In this document: positions 35,096-43,674 of the stretch, piece after piece | Position numbering within the stretch: the first letter of the stretch is position 1 | Layout: every line of letters starts with the position of its first letter | Source: AP-15 sp963846635 | GTDB taxonomy: Bacteria; Pseudomonadota; Alphaproteobacteria; ATCC43930; CGMCC-115725 | Length of the DNA stretch: 64,000 nt | Reading direction: 5' to 3' | NCBI GenBank assembly: GCA_963846635.1 | Contig: CAWJXM010000025.1 | Span: forward strand, 62,001-126,000 | Made by a program: the position numbers and the translations under genes | Notes under the pieces: generated by a model | The model's input: the letters and a program-made list of their open reading frames with translations, nothing else | The model's database searches: none | Told to the model about the DNA's origin: nothing

Positions 35096-36067
35096 ATGGC
35101 CGATCGTGACGGTACGAGGCTGTTGGGCGAGACGAACATCAATCGCCGCGGCCTGTTGAAGTGCATGAGTTGGGCGGGCACCGGGGTCGTCTGGAGCCTG
35201 AGCGGCGGGGTGCCGCGAACACTCGGGCTCATTGGCTCGGCCGCCGCCGCCGAGGCCGCGCAGGGTGACCTGACCTTTGTCCAGATCAGCGACAGCCATA
35301 TCGGCTTCCATCTGCCGGCAAACCCAAACCCGACCGCGACACTCGGCGAGGCGATCGCCAAAATCAAGACGATGCCGACCCAGCCGGCCTTCCTGGTCCA
35401 TACCGGCGACATCAGTCACCTGTCCAAGGAAGATCAGTGGGACACTGCCGATCAGGTCATCAAGGGGGCGAACAAGCAGGTGTTCTTTATTCCCGGCGAG
35501 CACGACGTGGCCGACGCCGGCAACGGCAAGGCCTATCTTGCGCGCTATGGCAAGAATACGCAGGGCAGGGGCTGGTACAGTTTCGACATTGCCGGCGTCC
35601 ATTTTATTGGGCTGATCAACGTCTTCAATTTTCAACCCGGGTTCAAATCGGCCGGGCTCGCGACCTTGGGTGACCACCAGCTCGAATGGCTGGAAAAGGA
35701 CGTTGCCGGCCGTTCGGCCAGCACCCCGATCGTCGTCCTCGCCCATCTGCCGATGTGGACGATCTATCCGCAATGGGGCTGGGGGACCGAGGATGCCGGC
35801 CGCGCGCTCGGCTATCTGAAGCGCTTTGGCTCGGTGACCGTGCTCAACGGTCACATCCACCAGATCATCCAGAAGGTCGAGGGCAACGTCACCTTTCATA
35901 CCGCGGCGTCGACGGCGTATCCGCAACCGGCGCCGGGCACTGCCCCCGCTCCAGGGCCGATGACGGTGCCGGCCGCCGACCTGCACAAATATCTCGGCGT
36001 CAGGACCGTCGATTACGTCACCAGCAAGGGCGCGCCCGCGCTGACCGACAGCACCCTCGTCGCGTGA
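35096..36067 (+). CDS. Secreted calcineurin-like metallophosphoesterase
   Basis: This 323-residue phosphoesterase has a Tat-like signal, with N-R-R-G-L-L followed by a weakly hydrophobic stretch and a cleavage region near SAAAAEAAQG. The metal motifs are QISDSHIGF (D-x-H), VHTGDISH (GD), IPGEHDV (GNHD-like, with Glu replacing Asn), VLAHLPMW (H) and LNGHIHQ (GHxH). It would hydrolyse a periplasmic phosphoester. A cupredoxin gene follows within about 10 bp, a pairing that suggests a shared periplasmic role. GAGAGAG precedes the ATG. Confidence 0.92.
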   Translation: MADRDGTRLLGETNINRRGLLKCMSWAGTGVVWSLSGGVPRTLGLIGSAAAAEAAQGDLTFVQISDSHIGFHLPANPNPTATLGEAIAKIKTMPTQPAFLVHTGDISHLSKEDQWDTADQVIKGANKQVFFIPGEHDVADAGNGKAYLARYGKNTQGRGWYSFDIAGVHFIGLINVFNFQPGFKSAGLATLGDHQLEWLEKDVAGRSASTPIVVLAHLPMWTIYPQWGWGTEDAGRALGYLKRFGSVTVLNGHIHQIIQKVEGNVTFHTAASTAYPQPAPGTAPAPGPMTVPAADLHKYLGVRTVDYVTSKGAPALTDSTLVA

Positions 36068-36073
36068 GGGAGA

Positions 36074-36484
36074 GTGCCATGTCAACGAGCACAAATCCGA
36101 TGTCCGCGCCGCGTCCGGTTCGGTCTGATCTGCGGCGCGATCGGAGCGACGGCACTTCTTGCTGTAGGGCTGCCGAGTCTCGGCGCCGCCGGCGGCGCGG
36201 TGGTCGATGCCGCCGCAACAGCAGCGACGATCAAAATCGACAACTTTGCCTTCGCCCCGGCGGATGTCACCATCGCTGCCGGTACGACAGTGACTTGGAA
36301 GAACGAGGACGGCGAAGTGCATCGGGTGCAGGAGGACCACAATGGGTTCTCATCCGCGGCGCTCGATACTGACGACAGCTTCTCCCATACCTTCGCAAGG
36401 CCCGGCGTTTATCATTATTTCTGCTCTATCCACCCGTACATGGTGGGCAAGATTATCGTCAGTCCTGCCGCCAAATCGAACTGA
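36074..36484 (+). CDS. Periplasmic cupredoxin (plastocyanin/amicyanin-like)
   Basis: This small blue copper protein has an N-terminal hydrophobic signal (ICGAIGATALLAVGLPSLGAAGG). The type 1 copper ligands are His in EDGEVHRVQED and Cys, His and Met in YFCSIHPYMVGK. It should carry single electrons in the periplasm. As sequenced the frame opens with a GTG at 36074. The ATG at 36079 has the better ribosome site but is in another frame, joining near 36120 if one base is extra. It directly follows the metallophosphoesterase gene. Confidence 0.88.
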   Translation: MPCQRAQIRCPRRVRFGLICGAIGATALLAVGLPSLGAAGGAVVDAAATAATIKIDNFAFAPADVTIAAGTTVTWKNEDGEVHRVQEDHNGFSSAALDTDDSFSHTFARPGVYHYFCSIHPYMVGKIIVSPAAKSN

Positions 36485-36635
36485 CGAAGGCGGGCCGTCT
36501 GGGATCATTTTGCGGAGTTCGCCTGGGGAGACGCAACGTGATCGGCATCTGGCTCGCCTCCTCGGCATTCTGCATGTTAAGAGACGGGCCGCCCGATCAC
36601 TCAGCGAATATCAGGTCTAGGGAAGGAGACGTCAG

Positions 36636-37589
36636 ATGATCGTCGGGAGCGGCGAGTTCAGATACCGCGTCAATGCCGATTGGGCGAAACTGCCCGATGG
36701 CTGGTCGTTCAAGGAGGTCGGCGGCGTCGGCGTCGATCGTAGCGACAATGTCTATGTTTTCAATCGCGGCGAGCACCCGATGATGGTCTTCGACCGCAAC
36801 GGCAATTTTCTGCGCTCCTGGGGCGAGGGGCAGTATCCGCGCGCCCATGGGGTCCACATGGCGCCTGACGACACGATGTTTCTGACCGATGATGCCGGCC
36901 ATTTTGTGCGCAAGGTGACGCTCGACGGCAAGGTTCTGCTCGAACTCGGCGTGCCCGGCAAGCCGGCTCCCTTTATGAGCGGCGAGCCGTTCCACCGCTG
37001 CACCCACACAGCACTATCGCCAAAGGGTGAAATCTATGTTTCGGACGGCTACGGCAATGCCCGGGTCCACAAATATTCGCCCGATGGCAAGCTGCTCCTT
37101 TCGTGGGGCGAACCCGGCACCGGTCCCGGCGAGTTCAACATCGTCCACAACATCTGCACCGACGCCGATGGCTGGGTCTATGTCGCCGATCGCGAGAACC
37201 ATCGCGTCCAGGTGTTCGACGGCAACGGCAAATACGAGACGCAGTGGAACAATCTGCATCGGCCGTGCGGCATGTACATGCCTTATGGTCATCAGCCGAT
37301 TTGCTATATCGGCGAGGTCGGACCAGCGGCCGCGGTTAGCCGCGATATTCCCAATCTCGGACCGCGCGTCAGCATCGTCGATCACCAAGGCCGGCTGATC
37401 GGGCGTTTTGGCGACACGCCGGCCGGCACCGAATTGGGCAAGTTCCTCGCGCCGCATGGGTTGGCGGTCGACCGGCACGGCGACATCTATGTCGGCGAGG
37501 TTTCGTGGACCGCCTGGCCACAGATCTATCCCGGCCGGCCGCACCCGGCGAATCTGCGGTCATTGCAGAAATTCGAAAAGGTCGACTGA
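36636..37589 (+). CDS. NHL-repeat beta-propeller protein
   Basis: This 317-residue protein is made of NHL repeats, as in peptidyl-alpha-hydroxyglycine lyases and SMP-30-like propellers. Repeats read VGVDRSDNVYVFNRGEHPMMVFDRNGNFLRSWG, then two similar units including ADGWVYVADRENHRVQVFDGNGKY and GLAVDRHGDIYVGEV (written here in parts). No signal peptide is seen. Conserved His and Cys residues (EPFHRCTHTALSP, HRPCGMYMPYG) may bind metal. Function is unknown. Ribosome site GGAAGGAG lies before the ATG. Confidence 0.85.
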   Translation: MIVGSGEFRYRVNADWAKLPDGWSFKEVGGVGVDRSDNVYVFNRGEHPMMVFDRNGNFLRSWGEGQYPRAHGVHMAPDDTMFLTDDAGHFVRKVTLDGKVLLELGVPGKPAPFMSGEPFHRCTHTALSPKGEIYVSDGYGNARVHKYSPDGKLLLSWGEPGTGPGEFNIVHNICTDADGWVYVADRENHRVQVFDGNGKYETQWNNLHRPCGMYMPYGHQPICYIGEVGPAAAVSRDIPNLGPRVSIVDHQGRLIGRFGDTPAGTELGKFLAPHGLAVDRHGDIYVGEVSWTAWPQIYPGRPHPANLRSLQKFEKVD

Positions 37590-37648
37590 ATCGGCCTGCC
37601 GCTATCATGGCGCGGCACCGCATCAATTACAGAAGAGGGGAACGGTCG

Positions 37649-38044
37649 ATGACACTCACTCTCGAAGAAGCCAATCGCATCCTGCATGGAGCACTGGCAA
37701 AGGCGCAGCAAATGAACATCAAGATCAGTGCCGCGGTGTGCGATGCCGGCGGCCGGCTGATCGCGTTGCAGCGCATGGATGGCGCGATCTGGGCTTCGGC
37801 CTATGGCTGTCAGGGCAAGGCGGTCGCTTCTGCCGCCTTTGGCCGGCCGAGTGGCGAGATGGCGGCGCGTGCCGACCAACCGACACCGCGCGGGATCGCC
37901 GCGGCTTCTGGCGACGAAATGATTATGGGTCAGGGCGCGGTGCCAATCATCCGCAACGGCGTCGTCGAGGGGGCATGCGGTGTTGGTGGCGGCACCTCGC
38001 AACAGGATGAAGACTGCGCCCGCGCCGGCGTCGAGCAGCTATAA
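37649..38044 (+). CDS. GlcG/HbpS-family (DUF336) protein
   Basis: This 131-residue protein has the GlcG/HbpS fold. Members bind haem or act as sensors, or are accessory to glycolate-type oxidation. Hallmarks are AVCDAGGRLIALQRMDGA, SAYGCQGKAVASAAFGRPS and GAVPIIRNGVVEGACGVGGGT. It lies 59 bp after the NHL gene. The function here cannot be assigned. Confidence 0.9.
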   Translation: MTLTLEEANRILHGALAKAQQMNIKISAAVCDAGGRLIALQRMDGAIWASAYGCQGKAVASAAFGRPSGEMAARADQPTPRGIAAASGDEMIMGQGAVPIIRNGVVEGACGVGGGTSQQDEDCARAGVEQL

Positions 38045-38136
38045 GGGCACTGCGGGCACAGTCGTGCTCAAGAGCGAGAGCGAGGGGGCGATCTACTGGT
38101 GCGAACCCAATACTCGGTACTGAGACGGCTATAACC

Positions 38137-38211
38137 GAGATTGCTTCGCTGCGCTCGCAATGACACCGTAAGTGGCTGTCATTGCGAGAAGCGGAGCGAC
38201 GAAGCAATCTC
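38137..38211. repeat. Palindromic intergenic repeat (AGATTGCTTCG family)
   Basis: The left arm begins GAGATTGCTTCGCTGCGCTC and the right arm ends AAGCGGAGCGACGAAGCAATCTC. The arms are imperfect inverted copies joined by TGACACCGTAAGTGGCTGTCA. This AGATTGCTTCGTC / CATTGCGAG sequence is a familiar dispersed repeat of proteobacterial genomes. The rest of 38045-38341 holds no recognisable gene. Confidence 0.75.
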
Positions 38212-38341
38212 TTTGCGACAACCGACGGCGGAAATCATCTGTCTAGTTTATACCCTAGCAACTAGTCTCCGGTGCCGGGCTCGCTCTCCCCGGATCCAGG
38301 ACGAACCGCAAAGATAACAGTGCTTGCTAGGCCCTGCCTCG

Positions 38342-38707
38342 TCAGGGGCGGGTCGCGTCGGGCTGCGGTCGCTCCCGCAGGCTGAGAATATACGCGATCA
38401 CGTCTGCCGATTGCTCCGGCGACAAGATCAGGTTCGGCATCTTCGGGTGCGAGGTCAGCATAAAGGCGTTGAGCGCCGTGGCCGTCATTCCCGGCGTGTT
38501 GGCGATCGTCTGAAAATCGGGCGCGATCTCGAACATTCGTGGCGCATGCGGATCGGGCGCGATCGAATGGCAAGGAGAACACACCCGCGCCGCAAAGGCC
38601 CGCCCAGCGGCGAGGTCCCCGATACCTTCCTGAGCATTGGCGGCACAAGCAGTTGCTACCAATCCGCCTGCGAGCATTATCGCAATAATCAGGTCGACCT
38701 TTGGCAT
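38342..38707 (-). CDS. Periplasmic class I c-type cytochrome
   Basis: This protein of about 121 residues has a signal peptide (LIIAIMLAGGLVATACAANAQ) and one haem site, CSPCH, near residue 45. The likely axial Met lies in SHPKMPNLILS, and the C-terminal helix reads EQSADVIAYILSLRE. It shuttles electrons in the periplasm. I chose the ATG at 38707 because it starts the signal peptide. A cupredoxin gene lies 1.9 kb away, but no oxidase is adjacent. Confidence 0.92.
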   Translation of the reverse strand: MPKVDLIIAIMLAGGLVATACAANAQEGIGDLAAGRAFAARVCSPCHSIAPDPHAPRMFEIAPDFQTIANTPGMTATALNAFMLTSHPKMPNLILSPEQSADVIAYILSLRERPQPDATRP

Positions 38708-38755
38708 GACACCCTTGGCGTGACTATACGAAAAAACGTGCTGCGCATAAAAAAG

Positions 38756-38782
38756 CGACCCCGGCGGGGAGAGCCGGGGTCG
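38756..38782 (-). terminator. Hairpin with T-run, terminator or leader attenuator
   Basis: A perfect 10-bp stem CGACCCCGGC/GCCGGGGTCG with a 7-base loop is followed on the minus strand by CTTTTTT. It lies between the ABC half-transporter stop and the cytochrome start, 49 bp before the ATG. It could end the upstream transcript or regulate the cytochrome gene. A second 9-bp hairpin (38791-38799 with 38812-38820) stands just upstream. Confidence 0.7.
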
Positions 38783-39043
38783 AAAAGTTGGATGATCCAG
38801 TTGGGGGGTTCGGATCATCCTGATATAAGGAGAACGATTTGCGCATACCGCGCATTGATCCAGATCAAGAGCCGGTGTACGCAGTCGCGCGTTGTGCGGG
38901 CTCAGCCAAATGGCAATGTGAAGCTGGCCTGTGCTCTCCCGCTCGGCACGAGCCGGTTTCTGGTTCCAAAGGCTTCGCTGGCTGGTTTCGGCGTTGTCTC
39001 GAGCATCAAGACTGAAAGCAAAAGAGTTGCTTGCCCCGTATAT

Positions 39044-40030
39044 TTAACGCGCACGCTCGCACGGGAACGGCGTGCTCAGCTGATCGACGGCGTCGGCCAA
39101 CAAACGGTATTTGACTTGGGTGACGTTGATGTCGCGAAAGTAATTCACAAGATCCCCCCACGGATCGTTCATCCGTCCGATCCCCGAAATAAAGGCCACG
39201 ATGCCGCCGATTTCGAGATGGCCCGTATAAACCCACCAGCCGCCGACCAACAGCGCCGACACGATCTGCAGGTGATTGCAAAGGTTCATCAGGAAATTCA
39301 TCGTAAACTTGATCTTGAAAATCCCCATATCGAGAGCGAAGGCCCGCTGGATGCGGCGTTCGTCATCGGCGCCATCGCTGCGATCGATCATCGCGATGCC
39401 GAGCTGGCGCAGGACCCGAATGCGCGCTCCAGTGCGCCGGTTCACCGCGCCTTGCAATAATGGCACAAAGATCAGTTGGGGAACGAGGAGCGCGATCGCG
39501 GCGAGCGCCATCCACGGATCGATATGGATCAAATAGGCAAATACCGAGCCCATGATGCCGGCTTGCAGCAACGGTTCGGATACGCTCTCGCCGACAAACC
39601 CGCCGATCGGCTCGACCTCGGCGACAATCATCGAGATCGTGATGCCTTGCGCCTCGGCCGCAGGAAAGTCCGCGACGGGGTGCTCGACAACGGTGTGCAC
39701 CCGGTGGCGCAGGTCACGCTTGGCCCGTTCCCCCACCCATCCCCGGTAGACGTTGAGGACGAGCTTGATGCTGCCTTGGATGAGTACGACGCCGGCATAG
39801 GCGGCGCACAACCATATCACCCAGCTATAAGGTCGGTGCTTGACGAGGTCGTTGACGATCCGCCGCTGCATTTCGAGCGGCGCCACTTCGAGCAAGGCGA
39901 CGACAACTGTCAGCGCTACCAGCGCCAATTGATGCACCGCGCTGGTGGCGAGAACATAACGGTAGATATTGCGCGGCAGCACGGTCTCGCGAGGGGGACC
40001 GATATGCTGGAAACTCGCGATGCTGGTCAC
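39044..40030 (-). CDS. ABC exporter-type transmembrane protein without ATPase domain
   Basis: This 328-residue membrane protein resembles the transmembrane half of type I ABC exporters. Helices include YRYVLATSAVHQLALVALTVVVALLE, WVIWLCAAYAGVVLIQG and MALAAIALLVPQLIFVPLLQ. A coupling-type segment, NVYRGWVGERAKRDLRHRVH, and a GGIVAFISGIGRMNDPWGDLVNYFRD segment before the missing ATPase domain both fit. The frame ends at RLLADAVDQLS, where a nucleotide-binding domain normally begins. No Walker motifs occur downstream, so it either pairs with a distant ATPase or is a remnant. Confidence 0.8.
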   Translation of the reverse strand: MTSIASFQHIGPPRETVLPRNIYRYVLATSAVHQLALVALTVVVALLEVAPLEMQRRIVNDLVKHRPYSWVIWLCAAYAGVVLIQGSIKLVLNVYRGWVGERAKRDLRHRVHTVVEHPVADFPAAEAQGITISMIVAEVEPIGGFVGESVSEPLLQAGIMGSVFAYLIHIDPWMALAAIALLVPQLIFVPLLQGAVNRRTGARIRVLRQLGIAMIDRSDGADDERRIQRAFALDMGIFKIKFTMNFLMNLCNHLQIVSALLVGGWWVYTGHLEIGGIVAFISGIGRMNDPWGDLVNYFRDINVTQVKYRLLADAVDQLSTPFPCERAR

Positions 40031-40168
40031 AGCACAATGCTTATTCCCCCGACCCGAAGGCCTGATTGATCCAGGTCAACGTCCCGACGCTTCGTCTGGC
40101 GGCTTGTCAGCAGATGGGTCAAATGCTATCATTGCCAGCACTGAGAGCGCATTCGGGGCGAGATCGCC

Positions 40169-40405
40169 ATGGGCAGTCTAAGCGTGCGAAATCTCGACGA
40201 TGATCTGCTCGCCAGGCTCAAGCGGCGGGCCGCCCGACATGGGCGCTCGGCCGAGGCCGAGGTGCGGGAAATTTTGCGCCGGACGTTGAGCAGCGAGGCC
40301 GATATCGACTTCGACTCCCTTGCGGCCGAATTGCGGGCACTCACTGCGGGGCGCCGCCACACTCCCGCGGAGGATCTGGTGCGGGAAAGCCGGGATGAGC
40401 GATGA
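40169..40405 (+). CDS. FitA/VapB-type ribbon-helix-helix antitoxin
   Basis: This 78-residue protein starts SLSVRNLDDDLLARLKRRAARHG, a ribbon-helix-helix DNA-binding domain. SAEAEVREILRRTL follows, as in FitA-type antitoxins. The acidic C-terminus should wrap the toxin. The stop overlaps the toxin start as ATGA, so production is coupled. The pair likely represses its own promoter. Confidence 0.9.
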   Translation: MGSLSVRNLDDDLLARLKRRAARHGRSAEAEVREILRRTLSSEADIDFDSLAAELRALTAGRRHTPAEDLVRESRDER

Positions 40406-40824
40406 CAGACCTGGTCATCGACGCCAGCATAGCGATCAAATGGGTAATAGAGGAGCATGGGAGCCGAGAAGCTCTAGCCCTGCGCCGCCACCGCTTGTTC
40501 GCGCCGGATTTGCTGGTGGCCGAATGCGCCAATGTGTTGTGGAAGAAAACGCGGCGGAGCGAACTGAGCGCGGACGAGGCGCGGCTCGCCGCACGGTTGC
40601 TTGAGCGCGCCGATGTCGAATTGGTGCCAATGCGCCCCTTATTGGAGCCGGCGACAGCGTTGGCGATCGCACTGGACCATCCGGCCTATGATTGCATTTA
40701 TTTGGCGCTGGCGGAAGACTTGTCCTGCGATCTGGTGACAGCCGATCAAAGACTAAGCGCAAAGGCCGTACCGGCAGGCCTCAAGTCGAAGATACTTGCG
40801 CTGACAACCAGTGCTCTGCCGTGA
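40402..40824 (+). CDS. VapC-type PIN-domain toxin
   Basis: This 140-residue PIN ribonuclease has the acidic metal-binding residues of VapC: Asp in LVIDASIAIKW, Glu in DLLVAECANVLWK, Asp in DHPAYDCIYLALAE and Asp in LVTADQRL. Toxins of this family cut tRNA or rRNA when freed. It overlaps the antitoxin gene. This is the only toxin-antitoxin pair in the window. Confidence 0.92.
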   Translation: MTDLVIDASIAIKWVIEEHGSREALALRRHRLFAPDLLVAECANVLWKKTRRSELSADEARLAARLLERADVELVPMRPLLEPATALAIALDHPAYDCIYLALAEDLSCDLVTADQRLSAKAVPAGLKSKILALTTSALP

Positions 40825-40915
40825 AACAACACGACTTTTGGATGGCGCGGCGTGCTTGCTTCAGAGATTGACCGTGCTGTCCTTAAGCCGGCGATGATCT
40901 TGTGGAGGATCAGGG

Positions 40916-41746
40916 ATGCAGATCGGGATCCATTTGCCGCAGATCGGCCGAAAGGCTGGACCAGACGCAATTCGACGCGCCGCGGTGCAGGCCGAGGAGT
41001 TCGGCTTTGCCGATGTTTGGACTAGCGAGCACATCATCGTTCCCAAGAACGCGGCCTATCCGCCCTCGCCGATCTTTTACGATCCGGTGCTGACCCTGAC
41101 TTGGGCCGCGGCCTACACCAAACGGGTCGGGCTCGGCACCAGTGTGTTGGTGCTGCCGATGCGGCATCCGTTGCCGCTCGCCAAGGAATTGGCGACCTTG
41201 CAGAATTTGTCGGAAGGGCGATTGATCCTCGGCGCCGGGGTGGGCTGGCTCGAAGCCGAATTCGCCGCCTTGGGCGTACCCTTCCGCGAACGCGGGCGGC
41301 GAATGGACGAGGGCATCGCAATGATGCGGACGGTATGGAGCGAAGACCCGGTCAGCTTCCCGGCGCGAACGATCCCGGCGGTAATCCACGACATGCGTTC
41401 GCTGCCGCAGCCCGTCAAACCGATCCCGATCTGGATCGGTGGCAGCTCCGAGCCGGCGCTTAAACGCGCCCTGCGTCTCGACGGCTGGCACGGCTCGCGC
41501 GTCTCGCCGGAGCAGGCCGCGCCCATTGTCCAGCGGCTGCGCGCCACGCGCCCCGAGCCGGAATTCGCGATTTCAGTGCGAAATGGCTGGGACGGCAAAG
41601 ACGACGCCGCGCTTGCCGCGCGGCTCGCCGGCTTTCGTAATGCCGGGGTCGGGCATGTCCTGGTCGAACCCGCCGAACGCACGCTTGATGACTGGCTACG
41701 CGCCGTCGAACGCGTTGCCCGCGCGGCGGAGGCGGTGCGCACTTAG
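40916..41746 (+). CDS. Luciferase-like monooxygenase, TIGR03619-like
   Basis: This 276-residue flavin-dependent TIM barrel begins MQIGIHLPQIGRKAGPDAI. It carries VWTSEHIIVP, RVGLGTSVLVLPMRHPLPLAKELATL, LGAGVGWLEAEFAALGV and IPIWIGGSSEPALKRAL. F420 or FMN use is uncertain. It stands 70 bp before a second luciferase-like gene in the same direction, which suggests a shared pathway. Confidence 0.9.
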   Translation: MQIGIHLPQIGRKAGPDAIRRAAVQAEEFGFADVWTSEHIIVPKNAAYPPSPIFYDPVLTLTWAAAYTKRVGLGTSVLVLPMRHPLPLAKELATLQNLSEGRLILGAGVGWLEAEFAALGVPFRERGRRMDEGIAMMRTVWSEDPVSFPARTIPAVIHDMRSLPQPVKPIPIWIGGSSEPALKRALRLDGWHGSRVSPEQAAPIVQRLRATRPEPEFAISVRNGWDGKDDAALAARLAGFRNAGVGHVLVEPAERTLDDWLRAVERVARAAEAVRT

Positions 41747-41815
41747 GAAAACGGGACCGTTTGGGTCACCGCGACAGCAGGGCAGGGCGCGTCGCTGACG
41801 GAAGGAAAGCCGAAG

Positions 41816-42853
41816 ATGAAATTAGCGCTGACATTGCGGGTCTCGGCTACCGCCGGGATCGACATGGATCTGGTCCGCGAGGCGGAGCAGCTCGGCTATG
41901 AAGCGGTCTGGTGCGGCGAGGCTTACGGCACCGACGCGGTCTCGCCGGTCGCTTGGGTGCTGGCGCAAACCGACAAGATCAAGGCCGGCACCGCGATCAT
42001 GCAGATGCCGGCGCGCACCCCGGCCTGCGCGGCGATGACCGCGATGACCTTGCAGGCGCTCTCCGGCAACCGCTTTTTATGCGGCATCGGACCGTCCGGG
42101 CCGCAAGTCGTCGAGGGTTGGCACGGGGTGCCGTTTGGCAAGCCGCTCGCGCGCACCCGCGAATACATCGCGATCATCCGCCAGATCCTCGACCGCAAGG
42201 CGCCGCTCGAATTCTCGGGCGAGCATTATCGGATCCCGTATCGGGGTCCGGGCGCCACCGGGCTCGGCAAGCCGCTGCGCAGCATCATTCACGGTGACCC
42301 CAGCCTCAAAATCTACACCGCAGCGATCGCCCCCGCCGGGCTGCGCACCGCCGGCGAAGTGGCCGATGGAACCCTGCCTTTCTTTATGGCGCCGGAACAG
42401 GCCGAGGCGATTGTCAGTCCGGTGCGCGAAGGCATCGCCAGGGCCGGCAATGGCAAGACTCTCGCCGATTTCGATCTCGCACCCTATGTACGGGTGGCGA
42501 TCGGCGACGATCTGGCGGCTTGCAGAGACACCATTCGACCCAATTTGGCGCTCTATATCGGCGGCATGGGTGCGCGCTCGAAGAATTTCTATAACGATTT
42601 GGCAAAACGCATGGGCTACGAGGCAGCGGCGATAACCATCCAGGACCATTATCTCGCGGGGCGCCGCAAGGAGGCCGAGGCCGCCGTGCCCGATCGTTTG
42701 ATCGACGAAACCTCGCTGGTCGGGCCAAAGGAGCGCGTCCGCGAGCGGCTGCAGGTCTGGCAAGCGGTCGCCAGAGATCACCGGATCGGCTCGCTGGTAT
42801 TGGCCGGCGCCGATATCGCAGCATTGCGGACCGTCGCCGAGGCGGTGCTGTGA
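41816..42853 (+). CDS. Luciferase-like monooxygenase, TIGR03559-like
   Basis: This 345-residue protein begins MKLALTLRVSATAGIDMDLV. Blocks are LGYEAVWCGEAYGTDAVSPVAW, AGTAIMQMPARTPACAAM, CGIGPSGPQVVEGWHGVPFGKPLARTREY (written in part) and KIYTAAIAPAGLRTAGEVADG. It belongs to the group often annotated as F420-dependent oxidoreductases. The following 2OG-Fe gene starts 11 bp after the stop, so the two are co-transcribed. Confidence 0.9.
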   Translation: MKLALTLRVSATAGIDMDLVREAEQLGYEAVWCGEAYGTDAVSPVAWVLAQTDKIKAGTAIMQMPARTPACAAMTAMTLQALSGNRFLCGIGPSGPQVVEGWHGVPFGKPLARTREYIAIIRQILDRKAPLEFSGEHYRIPYRGPGATGLGKPLRSIIHGDPSLKIYTAAIAPAGLRTAGEVADGTLPFFMAPEQAEAIVSPVREGIARAGNGKTLADFDLAPYVRVAIGDDLAACRDTIRPNLALYIGGMGARSKNFYNDLAKRMGYEAAAITIQDHYLAGRRKEAEAAVPDRLIDETSLVGPKERVRERLQVWQAVARDHRIGSLVLAGADIAALRTVAEAVL

Positions 42854-42863
42854 GAGAGATCTG

Positions 42864-43586
42864 ATGACATATTCACTCGCTTCGCTGGCCGCGGCGATCG
42901 AACGTGACGGCTTTGCTTTTGTCGACGCGCCTGACATGAGGGGCCTGTTGGGCGAGGCCGAACTGTTAGAGTGGGGCTCGTTTGCCGATAGCTGGAACGA
43001 TCTGGGCGTCGACACCTATATGGCGGATGGCGGGCGCTATCGCCGCCGCCGCTTCGCCTGCTATCGCGCGAACTCGGCCGGCATCATTCGCAAGTCGCAT
43101 CAGCCGCATTATCAGAGCCGCGACTATAACTTGCTGAATGGCGGTGTCGACCGCTGGTTCGAGCCGGTCACCGAAAGGATCGGCCGCCACCCTGTATTGG
43201 GAGCGATCCTCAGCACAAGCCATGCGCTGTTCGACCGGATGACGCCGGAAGCTCTGCGTCCTGACGCTTGGCATGTCGAGTTGCACCAGTTTCGCATCGA
43301 GACCCGGCCGGGCGAAGCGGGTCAGCCGACGCCTGAAGGCATGCATCGCGACGGCGTCGATTGGGTATTGGTGCTGATGGTCCGGCGCGAAAATGTCAAA
43401 AGCGGCGAGACCACAATCTATGATCTCGCCAAGCGGCCGCTCGGCAGTTTCACCTTGACCCAGCCGCTCGACGCGGCCTTGGTTGATGACAGTCGCGTTT
43501 ATCATGGCGTCACCCCGGTCGAACCGCTTGACCCGTCCCAGCCGGCCTATCGCGACGTATTGGTGGTAACCTTCCGCAGAGAGTAG
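42864..43586 (+). CDS. 2-oxoglutarate/Fe(II) dioxygenase (PF10014 family)
   Basis: This 240-residue protein matches the 2OG-Fe dioxygenase family that includes L-isoleucine hydroxylases. The iron ligands are His and Asp in GMHRDGVDWVLVLMV and His in RVYHGVTPV. The 2OG-binding Arg probably lies in DVLVVTFRRE. Conserved RRRRFACYRAN and YNLLNGGVDRWFEP blocks are visible. Members hydroxylate free amino acids or related metabolites, and the substrate here is unknown. It is coupled with the luciferase-like gene upstream. Confidence 0.88.
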   Translation: MTYSLASLAAAIERDGFAFVDAPDMRGLLGEAELLEWGSFADSWNDLGVDTYMADGGRYRRRRFACYRANSAGIIRKSHQPHYQSRDYNLLNGGVDRWFEPVTERIGRHPVLGAILSTSHALFDRMTPEALRPDAWHVELHQFRIETRPGEAGQPTPEGMHRDGVDWVLVLMVRRENVKSGETTIYDLAKRPLGSFTLTQPLDAALVDDSRVYHGVTPVEPLDPSQPAYRDVLVVTFRRE

Positions 43587-43674
43587 GCCGGCACCGGCTC
43601 GGCTACAATCAAGGGCTCGCGCCGGCCGGCAAAATAATTTAGAAGCCTTCGACTCTACGTCTTGGGAGGATGTT

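Noticed and set aside
34559..36340. 593-codon open frame on the minus strand
   Set aside because: It spans the SDR and metallophosphoesterase genes in antisense. Both have complete motifs on the plus strand.
38324..39460. 378-codon plus-strand open frame
   Set aside because: It runs antisense through the cytochrome c and the ABC transmembrane genes, both supported by clear motifs.
42077..43015. 312-codon minus-strand open frame
   Set aside because: It is antisense to the luciferase-like and 2OG-Fe genes and has no motif.
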